From: Trema orientale
Taxonomy: Eukaryota > Streptophyta > Magnoliopsida > Rosales > Cannabaceae
Assembly: GCA_002914845.1 (NCBI GenBank)
Contig: JXTC01000075.1
Location: forward strand, 392,546-456,545
Length of the DNA: 64,000 nucleotides
Direction: 5' to 3'
Shown: positions 48,648-59,949 of the stretch, one piece after another
Layout: each line of letters starts with the position of its first letter
Position numbering within the stretch: the stretch's first letter is position 1
Translations under genes and position numbers: made by a program
Notes under the pieces: model-generated
Told to the model about the DNA's origin: nothing
Databases searched by the model: none
What the model saw: the letters and a program-made list of their open reading frames with translations, nothing else

Positions 48648-49033
48648 TGTTATAAATAATATAGAATATATATTATAGCTTAAGAATATCAACACAAAGA
48701 GATAGATGGAAGAATGAATTCTTTCTTAGTGAAAAGAAAAAGATTTGAAAGAGATACATAAACTCTTACAAATGTCTCTATTTATAGACATTGGTAAATG
48801 AACTATAACCATTCATTTTTTTAGGTAAACCATAGCTACTTGTTTATTTAGGCAAGGTATATCCACACATTTGCTAGAGTATGATCACATATTTTACTTT
48901 GCTAAAATTATATCAAACCACATCCACAAATTTATTTGGTTAAATCTCTACCATTCAATATATTATTGGACTTGAGTTTGGGCTTGTAAACTACTCCATA
49001 ATAATGTGCATCCAAATACAAAGGTCCATAAAA
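48648..49033 (-). repeat. 5' LTR of the Copia element
   Basis: 386 bp, uninterrupted. Starts TGTTATAAATAATATAG and ends TCCATAAAA next to the AAACT target duplication. It carries the LTR promoter in the element's direction; no intact gag follows it. Confidence 0.92.
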
Positions 49034-49174
49034 AAACTAATACTCTAAGGTATGTGACTCAAGAGAAAAGGACAATATAAGGTGCCTCATCAATTAATTA
49101 AAAAGTTAATCAATCTACTAATTTAATAATCCTCAATTGCCACTTAGTGCCCTTTCCCCATAAATTAAAACACA

Positions 49175-49840
49175 GAATAAGAAAATAATAGTTAGTGTGT
49201 CATTTACTCTTTAAAATGACATTCAAGTTAAAAGAAATAGTTAATGACATAAAAATACCCTAATTTTTAATTTTGCTGCAAAATATATCTTGACTTTTGA
49301 ACTTCTGAAAAATTAATTCCCTAACTTTTAAAATTCTGCAAATTAAAACCTTGATGTTTGAATTTTATAAATTAATACCTTAACATTTACAATTCTTGCA
49401 AATTAATACCTTAACTTTTTTCTTTTTTATAGATTTGTGCCATAAGTAAGTTAAAAGATGCAAATAACTCTTGATCTCTCGTTCCAATTTTTTTCTTGAA
49501 TGAAGCGTTTCAAAATAATTTTATCAGTATTTAATAAGTTTTTATTAAGTAAATAAGGGGTACAACCTTCCTTTTATTATTAAAATCAATTAATTAGGCA
49601 TTAAGAGTACAAATTTTTAGAAATTTCAAATATAAGTGTATTAATTTGTAAAATTCAAAAGTTAGGATATTAATTTACAAAATTTCAAAAGTCAGGATCT
49701 TAATTTGCAGGAGTTTAAAAAATAGGTTCTTTTTTACAGAAAAGTTAAAAGTTACGGTATTTTTATGTCATTATTTCTAAAAGAAAAAATGTTGATTTTT
49801 CCTTTTGACATTTAACAACTTTTATTTTCTTTTTAAGAAA
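49175..49840. mobile_element. non-coding TIR element
   Basis: The left arm AATGACATAAAAATACCCTA and the right arm reverse complement AATGACATAAAAATACCGTA pair and extend outward (GAAAATAATAGTTAGTG with GAAAATAAAAGTTGTTA) and inward over repeated words such as TTGACTTTTGAA and GCAAATTAATACC. The arms are about 200 bp and imperfect. The same TACCCTAA...GCAAATTA style recurs in the MITE at 57519-57924, suggesting related families. Ends are approximate. Confidence 0.65.
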
Positions 49841-49889
49841 AGAAAAATTAATGAGATTTTCTAAAAGACATTATTATGATAAATTCTTC

Positions 49890-50020
49890 CCCTATGGGCG
49901 AGCTCAAGTAGTCAGCTCACTTTTCTTTGTTTCTTTCGAGCTGGCCACTTGAGTTCAAAATCCTCTAGGGGAAGTAAGAGGTAAAAACTGATTTAGGCCC
50001 TAGCCCACTCCCTTATTTTC
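49890..50020 (+). mobile_element. tRNA-derived SINE-like fragment
   Basis: GAGCTCAAGTAGTCAGCTCA resembles an internal Pol III A box, and CCACTTGAGTTCAAAATCC about 50 bp further resembles a B box. Spacing and order fit a plant SINE head. No clear A-tail or target duplication found. Confidence 0.4.
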
Positions 50021-50394
50021 TCATTGAACTGAAATATGAAAATAGCAATATAAATGCTTAAACAAATAGCAAAGTAAATAAATTAATAGCATATTTGATC
50101 CTCTAATTATATAATTTGTTACAATTTGGACCCTATTGTTTTTAATCTTGGCAACTAACTGCATAAATTTTAGGGATTATTCAATTGTTGATAATGAAAG
50201 CGTAAATTTAAAATGAGATTTGAATGTTTACGAAAAAAGCACGTGCAAGCATATAATGGTTAAAAATAAAAAAAAAAACTAAAAAAAAACAACATATTAG
50301 AAACATTGTAAGAAACTTATAAGTAATAGATGTTAGAGGACTAAACTCGAGTAATATTTACACAGACTATCAATAAGAGCCAACCCAATAAGAA

Positions 50395-50655
50395 AAGGGG
50401 CTTACGTAGTAGAACAATTGGTACCAGCTAAGCTTTTAAATCCTTTTTTAGATAGAGGTCTTGAATTCAAGTAGAGATAGAGACACACCCTGAGGCATAA
50501 TTATGTCAAATAGGACAAATCTTGTTGTAGACCTTACGAAAGACAATACGGTCTTAGTGTAATACTCTGGACCGGTTGGAAAGGGGTTGGTAATTGGGCC
50601 GAGGAGGCTGGCAGACCATTGGATGAGCCAGGCCCGGGTGTTACAAAAAACCTCG
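50395..50655 (+). mobile_element. possible SINE
   Basis: GGGGCTTACGTAGTAGAACA starts a tRNA-like head (A box about 50407-50430, B-box-like GGTCTTGAATTCAAG at 50457-50471). A GC-richer body follows, ending GGCCCGGGTGTTACAAAAAA at about 50630-50650. The last part also resembles the upstream edge of some Gypsy elements, so the family is open. Confidence 0.4.
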
Positions 50656-50762
50656 AGCAATAATATATATGGCATTGAATTTCTAATTGTTATGTTCTGT
50701 CCGATTTTGATATTTTAGATTCATAAAAATAATTCTTAGAAAAATGAAAAAATAATAATGAT

Positions 50763-51676
50763 TGTTCGGGATATTTCTGGATTCTAAGTGCTGGACCCGA
50801 GGTTTCACTATTGGCTTTGGGAAAGACCGATTCCCCTGAGAGCCTGAGGGGAAACTGATTCCCCTGAGCACCTGAGGTAAAGCCGCAAGCCCTAGGGGAA
50901 ACCAACTCCCCTAGGGACCCAAGGTGCCGCCGCAACACCCGGGAGAATATAGCTCCGACCCAACCTTGCAAACAATACCAGCCCAACTTCGGGGTATCCC
51001 TAGGGACCCCGAAGAAGTCTTGATTTTGGGTTGGGATCTCTATCTTACCTGGGCAAAGCCCGAGGCAGACAAAATTCTATGAATTACGAGACATCATTAC
51101 ACAAATCACCTGACAACCACCTCTAATCCTCAACATTAGGCGTACTATCACCGGGTAGACCTACCACCGAACTGCTATAATACCCAGGGTCTCATCGCAT
51201 TAAATCCACCCCTCTCAACCAAAATCAAGGGCTAAGATGATCTCACTTCTTCCTGAGATGATCCAATGGCCCAAATTGCTCTAAATTGCCTATTTAAGAC
51301 TCTTAACCATCTAATTGAGAGTAAGTTGAAGCTAAAGGTCCAAATTTTACCTCTTTCTCTCCTTATTTATTCTCCTCTTAAATGCTCTTCTTTGGAGATT
51401 CTCTCTCACTATACTCCACTTACTAACTTAAACTTTGGAGTTTCCTTGGCATGTAACACACCAGTGCCTAGCATAGCATCACCGCCATCATCCCCCCTTC
51501 CCCAAATATTACAGACCTCGGGATCCGAAGGTCAGGAGAAAAGTCACCATACACTCTCGAGCTCGAATCTAGCCCGAAGAGAAGGAGTTTGGACTCAGTT
51601 TTCAGTAACGACGGGTGATTAATTGTTTTTGCTCTTACACTTGTCAATAGTACCGAGACGAAATTTTGCACCAACA
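50763..51676. mobile_element. solo LTR, 914 bp, with intact target duplication
   Basis: Starts TGTTCGGGAT and ends CACCAACA, the TG...CA ends required of an LTR, extended to TGTT...AACA. A perfect 5-bp duplication ATGAT flanks it (50758-50762, 51677-51681). It is much richer in G+C than its surroundings. No internal region or second LTR is adjacent, so it is the product of LTR-LTR recombination. Size and composition suggest a Gypsy family, by inference. The 118-codon and 98-codon frames inside it are not genes. Confidence 0.85.
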
Positions 51677-51681
51677 ATGAT

Positions 51682-52339
51682 AATAATAAGAAATAAATTC
51701 ATAGAAACATTCATAGACGGTGGTGGTAAGATGAAAGGTAGAGAGAAATGCGTTTTGTAGTTTTTACTTTTATTTTATTTTTTATTTTGGAAAGAGTTTG
51801 ATTTTCAATATTGAAATAATCTTTTTGTTTTGTTGTTGTTGTAATTAGTTGACTAAGATGATAATGCATGGATAGGATTTTCTTGTATCTCTACATGTAT
51901 ATGAATACAATGGTCTTAGTTTGTCTAAGGTTTCTTTCTTAGTTTCATAATTAGTTTAGATTTGGCTTACAATTCCTAGATATCTTTGGTTCGTTGGTAT
52001 TGTATTGGTCATTATGCATCTTTTTCCATTTTTCTTTCCAAAGCACATTTTCTTTTTGGCCTTATGTACCAGAAATCAATAATAGAGTAACTTGCCAAAA
52101 CTAAAATGCCAAGGACCAAATCATAACAGCTTACATAATCAAAGGACCAAATGTGCCTTCTTCCCAAGGAAAGTGGTTCATGCAATATTACCTTTCCTAG
52201 CAAATAGGAGTCTGCAGTCCGCACCGCCCAGACCACCACACCACCACATACAGGTAAAGGCTACAGCATCTCATAAAGCAAGAAGTGAATTTTTGTTTTA
52301 TTTTAAAAAAAAAAAAAAAGAAGAAGAAAATATAGCTTA
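51682..52339 (+). other. upstream region of the small coiled-coil gene
   Basis: AT-rich, ending in a leader with a poly-A run (52305-52319) just before the ATG at 52340. No other gene seen. Confidence 0.5.
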
Positions 52340-52807
52340 ATGGCTTATCAGACTGGTCGAACCGGACCAAACCGGCGCGATCGCAACGACGAGAACCGTC
52401 TCAAGTACGGCTTCGACGCCGGATTCTTATCCGGTGGTGTACACGCTCAATCTGCTCTCAACCTCGACGGCGGCGCCGACTCAAACGTCCCCCCGAGTTC
52501 CGACTCGGAGACCGACGCCTCCGACGGCAAGTCAACGCGTTTGACCGGCCTCGCGGCGAGCCTCCGCGTCTTGTCGGATTCGCTACTGAGAACGGAAAGA
52601 ACAGAGGCGGAGCTGATGAAGACGAGGGAGGCTCTCCGGTTGCAAGCGGAGAAGCGGCGAGTCGAATCGGAGGCCGAGTTAACTCGGATGCTTTTGCGGA
52701 CAGAGTTGCAGATCGCATCGTTCGTTTCGCGGCCGAGCAGTGTTCCGAGTCGAAAGAGGAAGCGAATTGAAGAAGACGAGACAACACCACAAGTTTCTCA
52801 AAGGTAA
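52340..52807 (+). CDS. unrecognised plant protein with C-terminal coiled coil
   Basis: A 155-codon frame, much richer in G+C than its surroundings (CGG, GCG and GAC codons), which supports real coding. Residues 1-45 are basic and polar (GRTGPNRRDRNDENRLKYGF). Residues 46-65 are Ser/Asp-rich (PSSDSETDASDGKS). Residues 68-128 form an amphipathic helix with heptad-like Leu spacing (LAASLRVLSDSLLRTERTE through TRMLLRTELQIASF). The end carries a nuclear-localisation-like RKRKR. I do not recognise the family; the helix recalls the C-terminal coiled coils of some plant transcription factors, but there is no DNA-binding domain. The stop codon straddles a good splice donor (CAAAG|GTAAAG, 52803/52804). 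With an acceptor at 52908 (TTTTTATGCAG) the product would gain a 15-residue hydrophobic tail, stop at 52957, about 170 aa. It converges tail-to-tail with the AAA ATPase gene. Confidence 0.75.
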   Translation: MAYQTGRTGPNRRDRNDENRLKYGFDAGFLSGGVHAQSALNLDGGADSNVPPSSDSETDASDGKSTRLTGLAASLRVLSDSLLRTERTEAELMKTREALRLQAEKRRVESEAELTRMLLRTELQIASFVSRPSSVPSRKRKRIEEDETTPQVSQR

Positions 52808-53403
52808 AGAACGCTTTTTGGTAGGTGGATAGTGAGTCGCGACTCGGCCGAGTCGTTTAGGTTGGTGAACTCACTGAATTGGTTGATTAATTCTTGGTTT
52901 TTATGCAGGGAAGGAGCTTTACTCTTCACTCTACTCCAATGCAATTTGCTGTTCTGAAGTCTTTAATTAATGTGTACGATTCTACGAAGTTTCCTTCGAC
53001 TTTTATTTCTTTTCTTTTTTTTTTTTCCATATATTTCTCAAAAATGGGTCCATGACTCTCTTCTTATTTCTTCTAGGTTGGCTAATCCCAAGTCTATTGG
53101 AATAAAGAGAAATAAAAAATAAAAAAAAGGAAAGAAAAGAAGAGAGGCTCTGCAGAAGTGCATAGTCATTGTTGTGAGCTCTTCTAATTATGATGAGTAT
53201 TCCTCCTTGATTGTGATCGTTTTACATTATTTATTGTCGTTTTCTATGTATTTCAGTATCACTTATACCTTCCTATGATTTAAATTACATAACACGTACT
53301 TTAGTAGCAAAGATTTTCAAAACTTTGAGCGAGACAATATCTGGACTGGAGGTCACCATAAACAGCCGCAGATTTTGACTCATCCACCGCTAACGGTGAG
53401 GTC

Positions 53404-54767
53404 TTAATCAAAAATAAGCTGAGACCTCTTTTTGCCAGTCTTGGGGCTTTGGATTTTTGCTTCTGCAATACTCGACAAACCCTTTAGTCGATTAATCGCA
53501 CTCTCTATGTATTCTTTCAATGGCGGAAGAAGGCCTTTTTCTCCATCTCTAGATGCTTGTCCTCGAATTATCTAACGAAGGCAAAGCCATGAGGACATGT
53601 TGGCAAAGAGTATAATATTTTATGTATTTGTATACTGTATGAGAGAAAATAATACATACAAGGATCTAGATTCCATACCTTAGATGCCCACGACCTCTCA
53701 GCTTGCTGACACACATCTCTGATGTCCCTTCCTGACATTCTGAACATGGCAAGCAGCATCAATTAACACCCGTAATAGAAGGCACATGTGATGCATCAAT
53801 CGGTAATAAACGGAGAACGTGGCATAATGATTAGTGTCGATCTTTTAGTCAACAATGGTTTATGTTCTCCTCCTCTTTCCTAAGCCTAAAACTGGTCATT
53901 TTTAATTTCAACTATAAATTTTCTGAAGGAAATTTTTAAGGGCACCTGACTAATAGTGGTGTGAGACTGTGCATTGCTAAGCACCACGTGGTACGGACCT
54001 TAAAATTGCTCCTCTAAAAGTTCTATTAGTTAGGAATAGTGAAAAAATAGAAATTTTTGGTAGAAAGTTGAGCAAAGCCAATGTCAAAGTCAAACCTACT
54101 CTTCTGTAACGGCAGCGAGTTCGTCTAATTCAGATTTTGTCAGGTGCTTTGCATACTGAGCAGCTATTTCCTGACGAGTTTCCCGATCCGGTAGACCAAA
54201 TGTGATAAGTGAATCAAACCGGCTGAATGATTATTAACAGTGTGAGTTAGACGATAATGAACTCGGAATATACTCTTATTTAGAAATGTATTAAGCTATG
54301 TACCTAATCAACGCAGGATCAAGATCTTGCTTTCTATTTGTTGCAGCTATTACAACCACTTTCTTGTCCTGTTCGAATCCATCAATCTGCAAGGAAGAAA
54401 AGCATAGTGAGGAAAGAACGTTAACATAAGTCGCTTAAGAATTATTCATTACTAGAAAACACCTCGACTGCCTAGAAAGTTTGGCAGCCCTCTTCCTGGT
54501 GCAATGCCAAACTTTTTATGGGAGCATATGGTAAAACATGAAGAAGGAACCTAAAGGCATGGGCTCAAGGGGTACAGGACAATGCTCAAATTCTTTGTTT
54601 TTACTCGTGCGTTTCTAAATGCATGATCGTATCTATATCTATACGTATGTACTCATTACCCAAATTTTATACAAGAAGACAGGCAGTCATTCAAAATACT
54701 TCTCCATAAAAAAGTCCAAAACACTTGCTCTTACAAAGTGAATTATTTCTTACTTTCTAGCATGAGG

Positions 54768-54837
<70 letters not shown>

Positions 54838-57800
54838 TGCTATGAGTAGCATAAAGAAAATGGCAAAACCCAGAATTACCTGTCTCAGTAACACTGACAG
54901 GACTCTACGCGTAGCTTCATGCATTTCACCATCACGAGAAATGGCAAAAGAATCCACCTGCAATGGTGTTAACAACTATAAATACGATAAAGAAAATAGC
55001 AGGATACAGCATTTCAAGAATCATATAAACTATTATCGTCAAACATAATAAATAGCATCTATTCACGGAAGGATTAAAGAGCAATAACATGATACATGGA
55101 GAATACAATGCTCTAGGAAAAATCTCAAAAGCCACAGAGTTCAGCTTTATTGCTACAATTACCTCATCTAGGAAAATAATAGCACCATTAGGGAGTTCAT
55201 TGGCAAGGGAAAACACCTTCGCTAGCAAGCGTTCACTCTCTCCATAATATTTTGACATGACAACCTCAAGCGGCACGTATAACAATGGGACACCCTGCCA
55301 AAATAAGTATGGTCATTATTCTGTCCATAAATTCAAAAACAGACTTGCAGAGTCACTTTGAAGGCATAAAGTGTACTCCATACAGAATGAAGCAACTCTA
55401 AACTTTGAATCCTCTTGTAGTGTAGATGCAAAAACTTATGGAGCTAAGTTGCTTTATGAATATTAGGACAGCAAGTTAGATAACAAGAAACAAAAAAGGT
55501 TTCAATGACGTTGAATTCCCAAAGCGATTCATAGTTATAATCCCAAAGTTGCCAGGCTGAGGCATCTGGCTTCCCTTAAAAAAGAAAATAAATAGGCTAA
55601 CGGCAAACCAATTAAAGTTACTGTATCTACGAAAGAAATGATAACAGCTTCTTATGCTAATAAGTCAAGCTAAGAAAGTATCAAACCTTAGCCTGTAAGA
55701 CTGGTAGCCAAGAAAGAGAGAGGAACAATTTACTTGAGCACACTCTCAACTTTACTTGGTCTCAAAGATATTATGTCTAGTTTATAACACAATCAGTAAA
55801 GATCTCTAACTAAATTTAGTGATCAAATTCAAAAATAACATTCAGAGATCAAGAATTACACCTCATCAACAGCAGAAGTCCAGGCCCACAAATAACAACT
55901 AAACAAATAAAGAGATGCTGTTTCTGTCCCTAAAAATTATTTTTTTTAAGAATCTGAACATCAATTTATTAAACATTTAGGCATGCTAACTAATCCATAA
56001 TGAAAAGAATCATAAAGGGAAAGGATTTGAAGAGGAATGAGAAGAAATCAAAACTTGAGTTATGCCTTCCCAATTTAACTATGTGAGAGATTGACCAAAA
56101 TTTATTTTCTAAATGTGTAAGTAAACATGTGACTAGATAAGAAAGGGAAACAACTCCGTTATTCTCTTTCCCATTATGGTTCATTACAAATTAATAAATA
56201 AGGCCTTAAAACACAAAACACATGGTTTAACCAAGAGGGGGTTAGTCATAAACTAATTGCTACTTAACTTCCATTTACAGAATTTTTAAGCCGCAGCACA
56301 ACTAAGTGGCATAAAGAGTAAGGAACCACATGCTACAAGGCTAAGATAAAAACTATGGAAATAGAAGTAACTAGTGGCTCACCGCTTGATTAGCAATGAC
56401 ACGAGCACAGGATGTCTTCCCTGTACCTGAAATTAGAACATGGTAAATACACTCCTCACACATCAAAATTCAACTGGAATTCGAATATGAGATGTTTTAG
56501 TATAATTTCACTGGACAAAAAATTCAATGCAAGGGGGAACAGTTCAAGAGATGCAGTCTGGAAATTAAGCAAAGAGAAGAAAGAGAAGTGGATAAAAAAC
56601 TGACACGAATTCTAAATTGCTGCCACTGTTCCAAGAATTAGTCATCTCTCTCGCTCTCTCACCCTCCCACTTCTCCCTCCCCCCCCCTCCCCCTCCCCCT
56701 CCCCCCCAAAAATATCTAAACAGCCACCACAAAATGAGAGTTTAGCCTAGTTTAAAACCTGCCTCTCCACCTCTTTCTTCACTATTGATCCCAAAACTTT
56801 AGATATAAGCAATAAGCCTAATGCTAGTCGTCCATAAGGCCATTGGTAATAGCCAGATTGATCTTTTGACTCGATGGTTTTCGGTTCAAGAACTTATATT
56901 TATATTGCTAGTAGTGCACATGGTAATTTTTTACAAAACTATATTTTTACTAACAACATGCCTACCTGGTGGGCCTTCAAAGAGCACAGCTCGAGGTCTA
57001 TTTGACTCAAACTTTTGACGGGTTCCTCGGGCAATGTCATCATATACTTCAGGACTTTGAAGAGCCAACAAAATGGTATCTTCTATTTCCCTGCAGAGAA
57101 GCAGCACCAGTTGGAAATAGGTCAAATAAGCACTTTCACAGAAATAGATAAATGTATTCAAACTTAATCCCAGGGAAGAGGCATGTGATTTGACTGCATG
57201 TTATAAGTGAATATTGTTGCAAACATATAACACATTGCAATTAATTAGATGTCAATCCCATATTAATCTTCTAAAGGAAGAATCACAAAAATACAAAGGT
57301 TCAAATTGAACGAAAACACAAACTCTAGTTTATGGGACTCCATAAACTAATGCATTACACCATATGTTTTCTATGGCTTGCTTTGAGTAACTAGATGCAT
57401 CATCCATCCAACGTGAAATATAGCCCATATGTCATAATGTGCATATACAGCCAAACTGGACTTCAATAACAACCAGAAAATCTTCAAAAGAAAAACGACC
57501 GTTTTATTTTAATGCTTAGGGTGAACTGTAAAAAAAAATACCCTAAAGTTTTAATATTCTGCAATTTAAACCATGAAGTTTGGACTCTGCAAAATAATAC
57601 CATGAGATTAAGAATTTCTGAAAATTGATACCTTGGATTGATTTTTGAATATGAATTTATGAAAATTGATACCTTGGATTGATTTTTGAATAACTTTAAT
57701 AAATAAAATACAATAATACCATTAAAATTAAGGAGAATAATAAAGACTATCCAGATTTAATGAAGAATATTACTGTCCTTTTGTTACTAAAAATTGTCAA

Positions 57801-59949
57801 AAAATAAGTACAATATATCAATTTTCGCAAATTCTTAATTTCAGAGTATTATCCTTCAGAGTCCAAACTTCAGGTTTAAATTGCTATACACCCAAAGCTA
57901 AGCGTATTTTTTTGCAGTTTACTCTAATGCTTATTGCTTTATTTCCTATGAAGTTCAAACTAAGCTCATTAAGAACGTAGATTAATAGGCATTCAACAAA
58001 TTAATTAAATTGTCTGAGCAAAAGTACCGAAGGCATTGAGTACATAATGCAAAAGGTAATTTCTCTTACCTATAAAAAATAACAATGAGAAAGTACATTG
58101 AGCTTAAAAATGCAACGTACCTTTTCTGTTGATAATACCCAGCAATATTTTCCCATGATATTTCACTATTTGGGGAATTCAAAAGGGGTTCATCAAGGCC
58201 ATAAACTCTCACTCCCATTGACTCAAGATTAGAAACTGATTTTGATTTATCTGAAGACGGCATTTGTTTTCTCTCCATAGTATTATTTTCTCTGAATTTT
58301 CCTGCTGCCAATTGTAAAGCAGATACAAAAGCATCAAGCTCTTTTGCACTCAAGCTGCCCTGCTTTATAAATTCAAGTTCCTGCAACAGTTCATGCTAAT
58401 GGATGTGAAAATCACATGATTCAAAAGTCTATCACCAGTCATCAAGAAAAGAAAAGCGAAATTAGAAGCTTCATATGATTGTCTTTCTATAAACTGCTGA
58501 AATAAAATACTAACTACTTTATCTGAGGTAACAAGTGATCCAAATAAGAGAACGCATAAATCTCCTTCCCCTTCATTCCCTCCAGTTTCCTTTTGTTTTT
58601 CTGGCCGAGTAAGTGTTAGTTGCCAAGATATCGCACTGAAATAGTCCATAAAAAAACAGATAACACCACATACGACAATAAATGTAATAAGGAAGTGTCT
58701 CAAACAAGTAAAAGAAAATGGCATAAAAATAAATTAATGTTCCAAGCCACAGATTAAAGAGAAAATAAGAGTTAATAAGAAACATGATCTGATTATAACC
58801 TGTCCCAAGCACGTAATAACATATCTGATCCACCACCACGCTGTTCAACCTTTAACCCAAGCTGTGAAACAAGGTTTGCAATCAGCTGTGGAACTTCACA
58901 CGCAGGAGGAATCTGGAACTTCACAGTAACCTATAATATTTCATCATAATCATTCTGTAAGCAATGGTTAGAATAAAATTTACGAAAATATAACACGGAA
59001 CACGCATATTTATTCTCTTTTAAGCTATACGCAAGAAACAAACTAATACACAAACAAAATTCAAAATAAAAGTTTCTTAGTAAAGACTTATTCCTATAGC
59101 TATAAGTAATATTTATCTTCAACTTCAACTCTTGAGGAGGGGGGGTAAAAAGCACAGAGATTATTTCAATTGCCAAACTCCACCAACTGGATTAATTTTT
59201 AGAATAAACAAGCAGGAAATATCAAACAGTTTACCATCAATAAACCCATAACAAGGATTTAAAGGATTCTAAAACACCATAACAGTCATAATGTAGCGTT
59301 GAATGGAAAGCCATAAATGATTAGATAATGAAGAATTTGGCCACGAAAACGCAACTGGTCTATAACCTTTTGGCCCTTAACAGCAACAGTAAAGCGGGGG
59401 TAAGAACCAGAGCGAATTCCTTTGCTTTTAAGCAACTCTTCAATCCGTTGTCGTTCCTTCTTTGCTATTTCCTCCAGGTCCACATATGTTGCAGGAGATT
59501 CTGATGGTAAGGGTCTTGAAGCAGACTGCATATTATAAAATNGAAGTATAAAATGTAGCCCATTACTACCGGGTACCGATTTTGGCCACTGAATTTCAGA
59601 AGCATTGGAATGAAGCCGGTGCTGAATAGTCCCTGTATGTATTGATCAGAGGGCATAAATATTACAACTTTATAGTAAATAAGCACAAAAAAAAAAAAAA
59701 GGAAATATTTTAATCCATAAAAACCAAAGATTCATGACTGAATTGTCTAAATCGAAAAGAAGAAGAAGAAGAAGAAAAGCACAAATCAATCAAGTAAGGG
59801 AAAAGCAGAGCAGACTTACGGGAATAGAGTAGGCGTGGATTTGAGGACGCCATAGGAGGAGGAGGAGGAGGGTTTAGGGTTTTAGATGAAGCGATTCTTC
59901 TTCGAAGTGCCCGGGAAGTAGTAGCGATTAACCGCCCCATAATGGCCAT
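53404..59949 (-). CDS. AAA ATPase, probably mitochondrial
   Basis: ATP-driven remodelling enzyme of the classical AAA class. Thirteen exons join in frame to 572 aa: 59949-59820, 59632-59367, 58930-58800, 58635-58518, 58380-58121, 57090-56966, 56426-56383, 55294-55163, 54957-54880, 54386-54304, 54222-54100, 53739-53679, 53571-53404. The N-terminus (MGRLIATTSRALRRRIASS) looks like a mitochondrial presequence. The first 300 residues hold a plant-specific region of unknown function. The AAA module is at about 310-520: Walker A GPPGTGKT (341-348), Walker B AIIFLDE (to 402), EATRRVLSVLL helix, sensor-1 region VVVIAATNR, second region DPALISRFD, lid helices SGRDIRDVCQQAERSW. All catalytic motifs are intact. 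One AAA ring and no transmembrane segment or FtsH-type protease domain. From memory it resembles an uncharacterised Arabidopsis gene near PUX4; that is not certain. In exon 2 a 51-nt in-frame stretch (59576-59526) containing the N could be a very short intron. Confidence 0.9.
54771..54834. repeat. (AG)32 perfect microsatellite
   Basis: Sixty-four bases of uninterrupted AG in intron 9 of the AAA ATPase gene, 46 bp from the exon 9 donor. On the transcript it reads as a CT run. Its length and perfection predict length polymorphism. Confidence 0.97.
56640..56707. repeat. C/T-rich tract in AAA ATPase intron 6
   Basis: CTCTCTCGCTCTCTCACC followed by CCCTCC repeats and a C run. On the transcript strand it is a G/A-rich tract with G runs (GGGGGGG, GGGGGAGGGGG) that could form a G-quadruplex. 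Confidence 0.7.
57519..57924. mobile_element. Mutator-like MITE in AAA ATPase intron 5
   Basis: 406 bp. The left end GGGTGAACTGTAAAAAA and the right end reverse-complemented GAGTAAACTGCAAAAAAA; the inner arms AGTTTGGACTCTG pair on both sides. A perfect 9-bp duplication TAATGCTTA (57510-57518 and 57925-57933) flanks it. An internal direct repeat of GAAAATTGATACCTTGGATT occurs twice (about 57613 and 57660). Non-coding. Confidence 0.9.

Larger units (their letters stand above)
41516..49033 (-). mobile_element. Copia LTR retrotransposon, structurally complete but decayed
   Basis: LTRs lie at 41516-43029 (391 bp once a 1123-bp insertion is removed) and 48648-49033 (386 bp), both starting TGTT(G/A)TAAATAATATAG. 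The left copy ends TCCATACCA and the right TCCATAAAA. The 5-bp AAACT flanks both ends (41511-41515, 49034-49038). Reading on the minus strand, the 5' LTR is the right one, followed by a primer-binding region (TTAGCACGAGCC) at about 48630-48645. A purine tract AATGGGGAG (43038-43030) precedes the 3' LTR. Gene order gag, protease region, integrase, reverse transcriptase, RNase H identifies Copia. Internal frames are broken by stops and shifts, so it cannot be autonomous. Confidence 0.93.

Noticed and set aside
50690-51622. open frames of 98 and 118 codons
   Set aside because: They lie within the solo LTR, start in repeat sequence and show no domain.
52458-52790. 110-codon minus-strand frame
   Set aside because: Antisense shadow of the GC-rich plus-strand gene at 52340-52807; Arg/Ser-rich low complexity.
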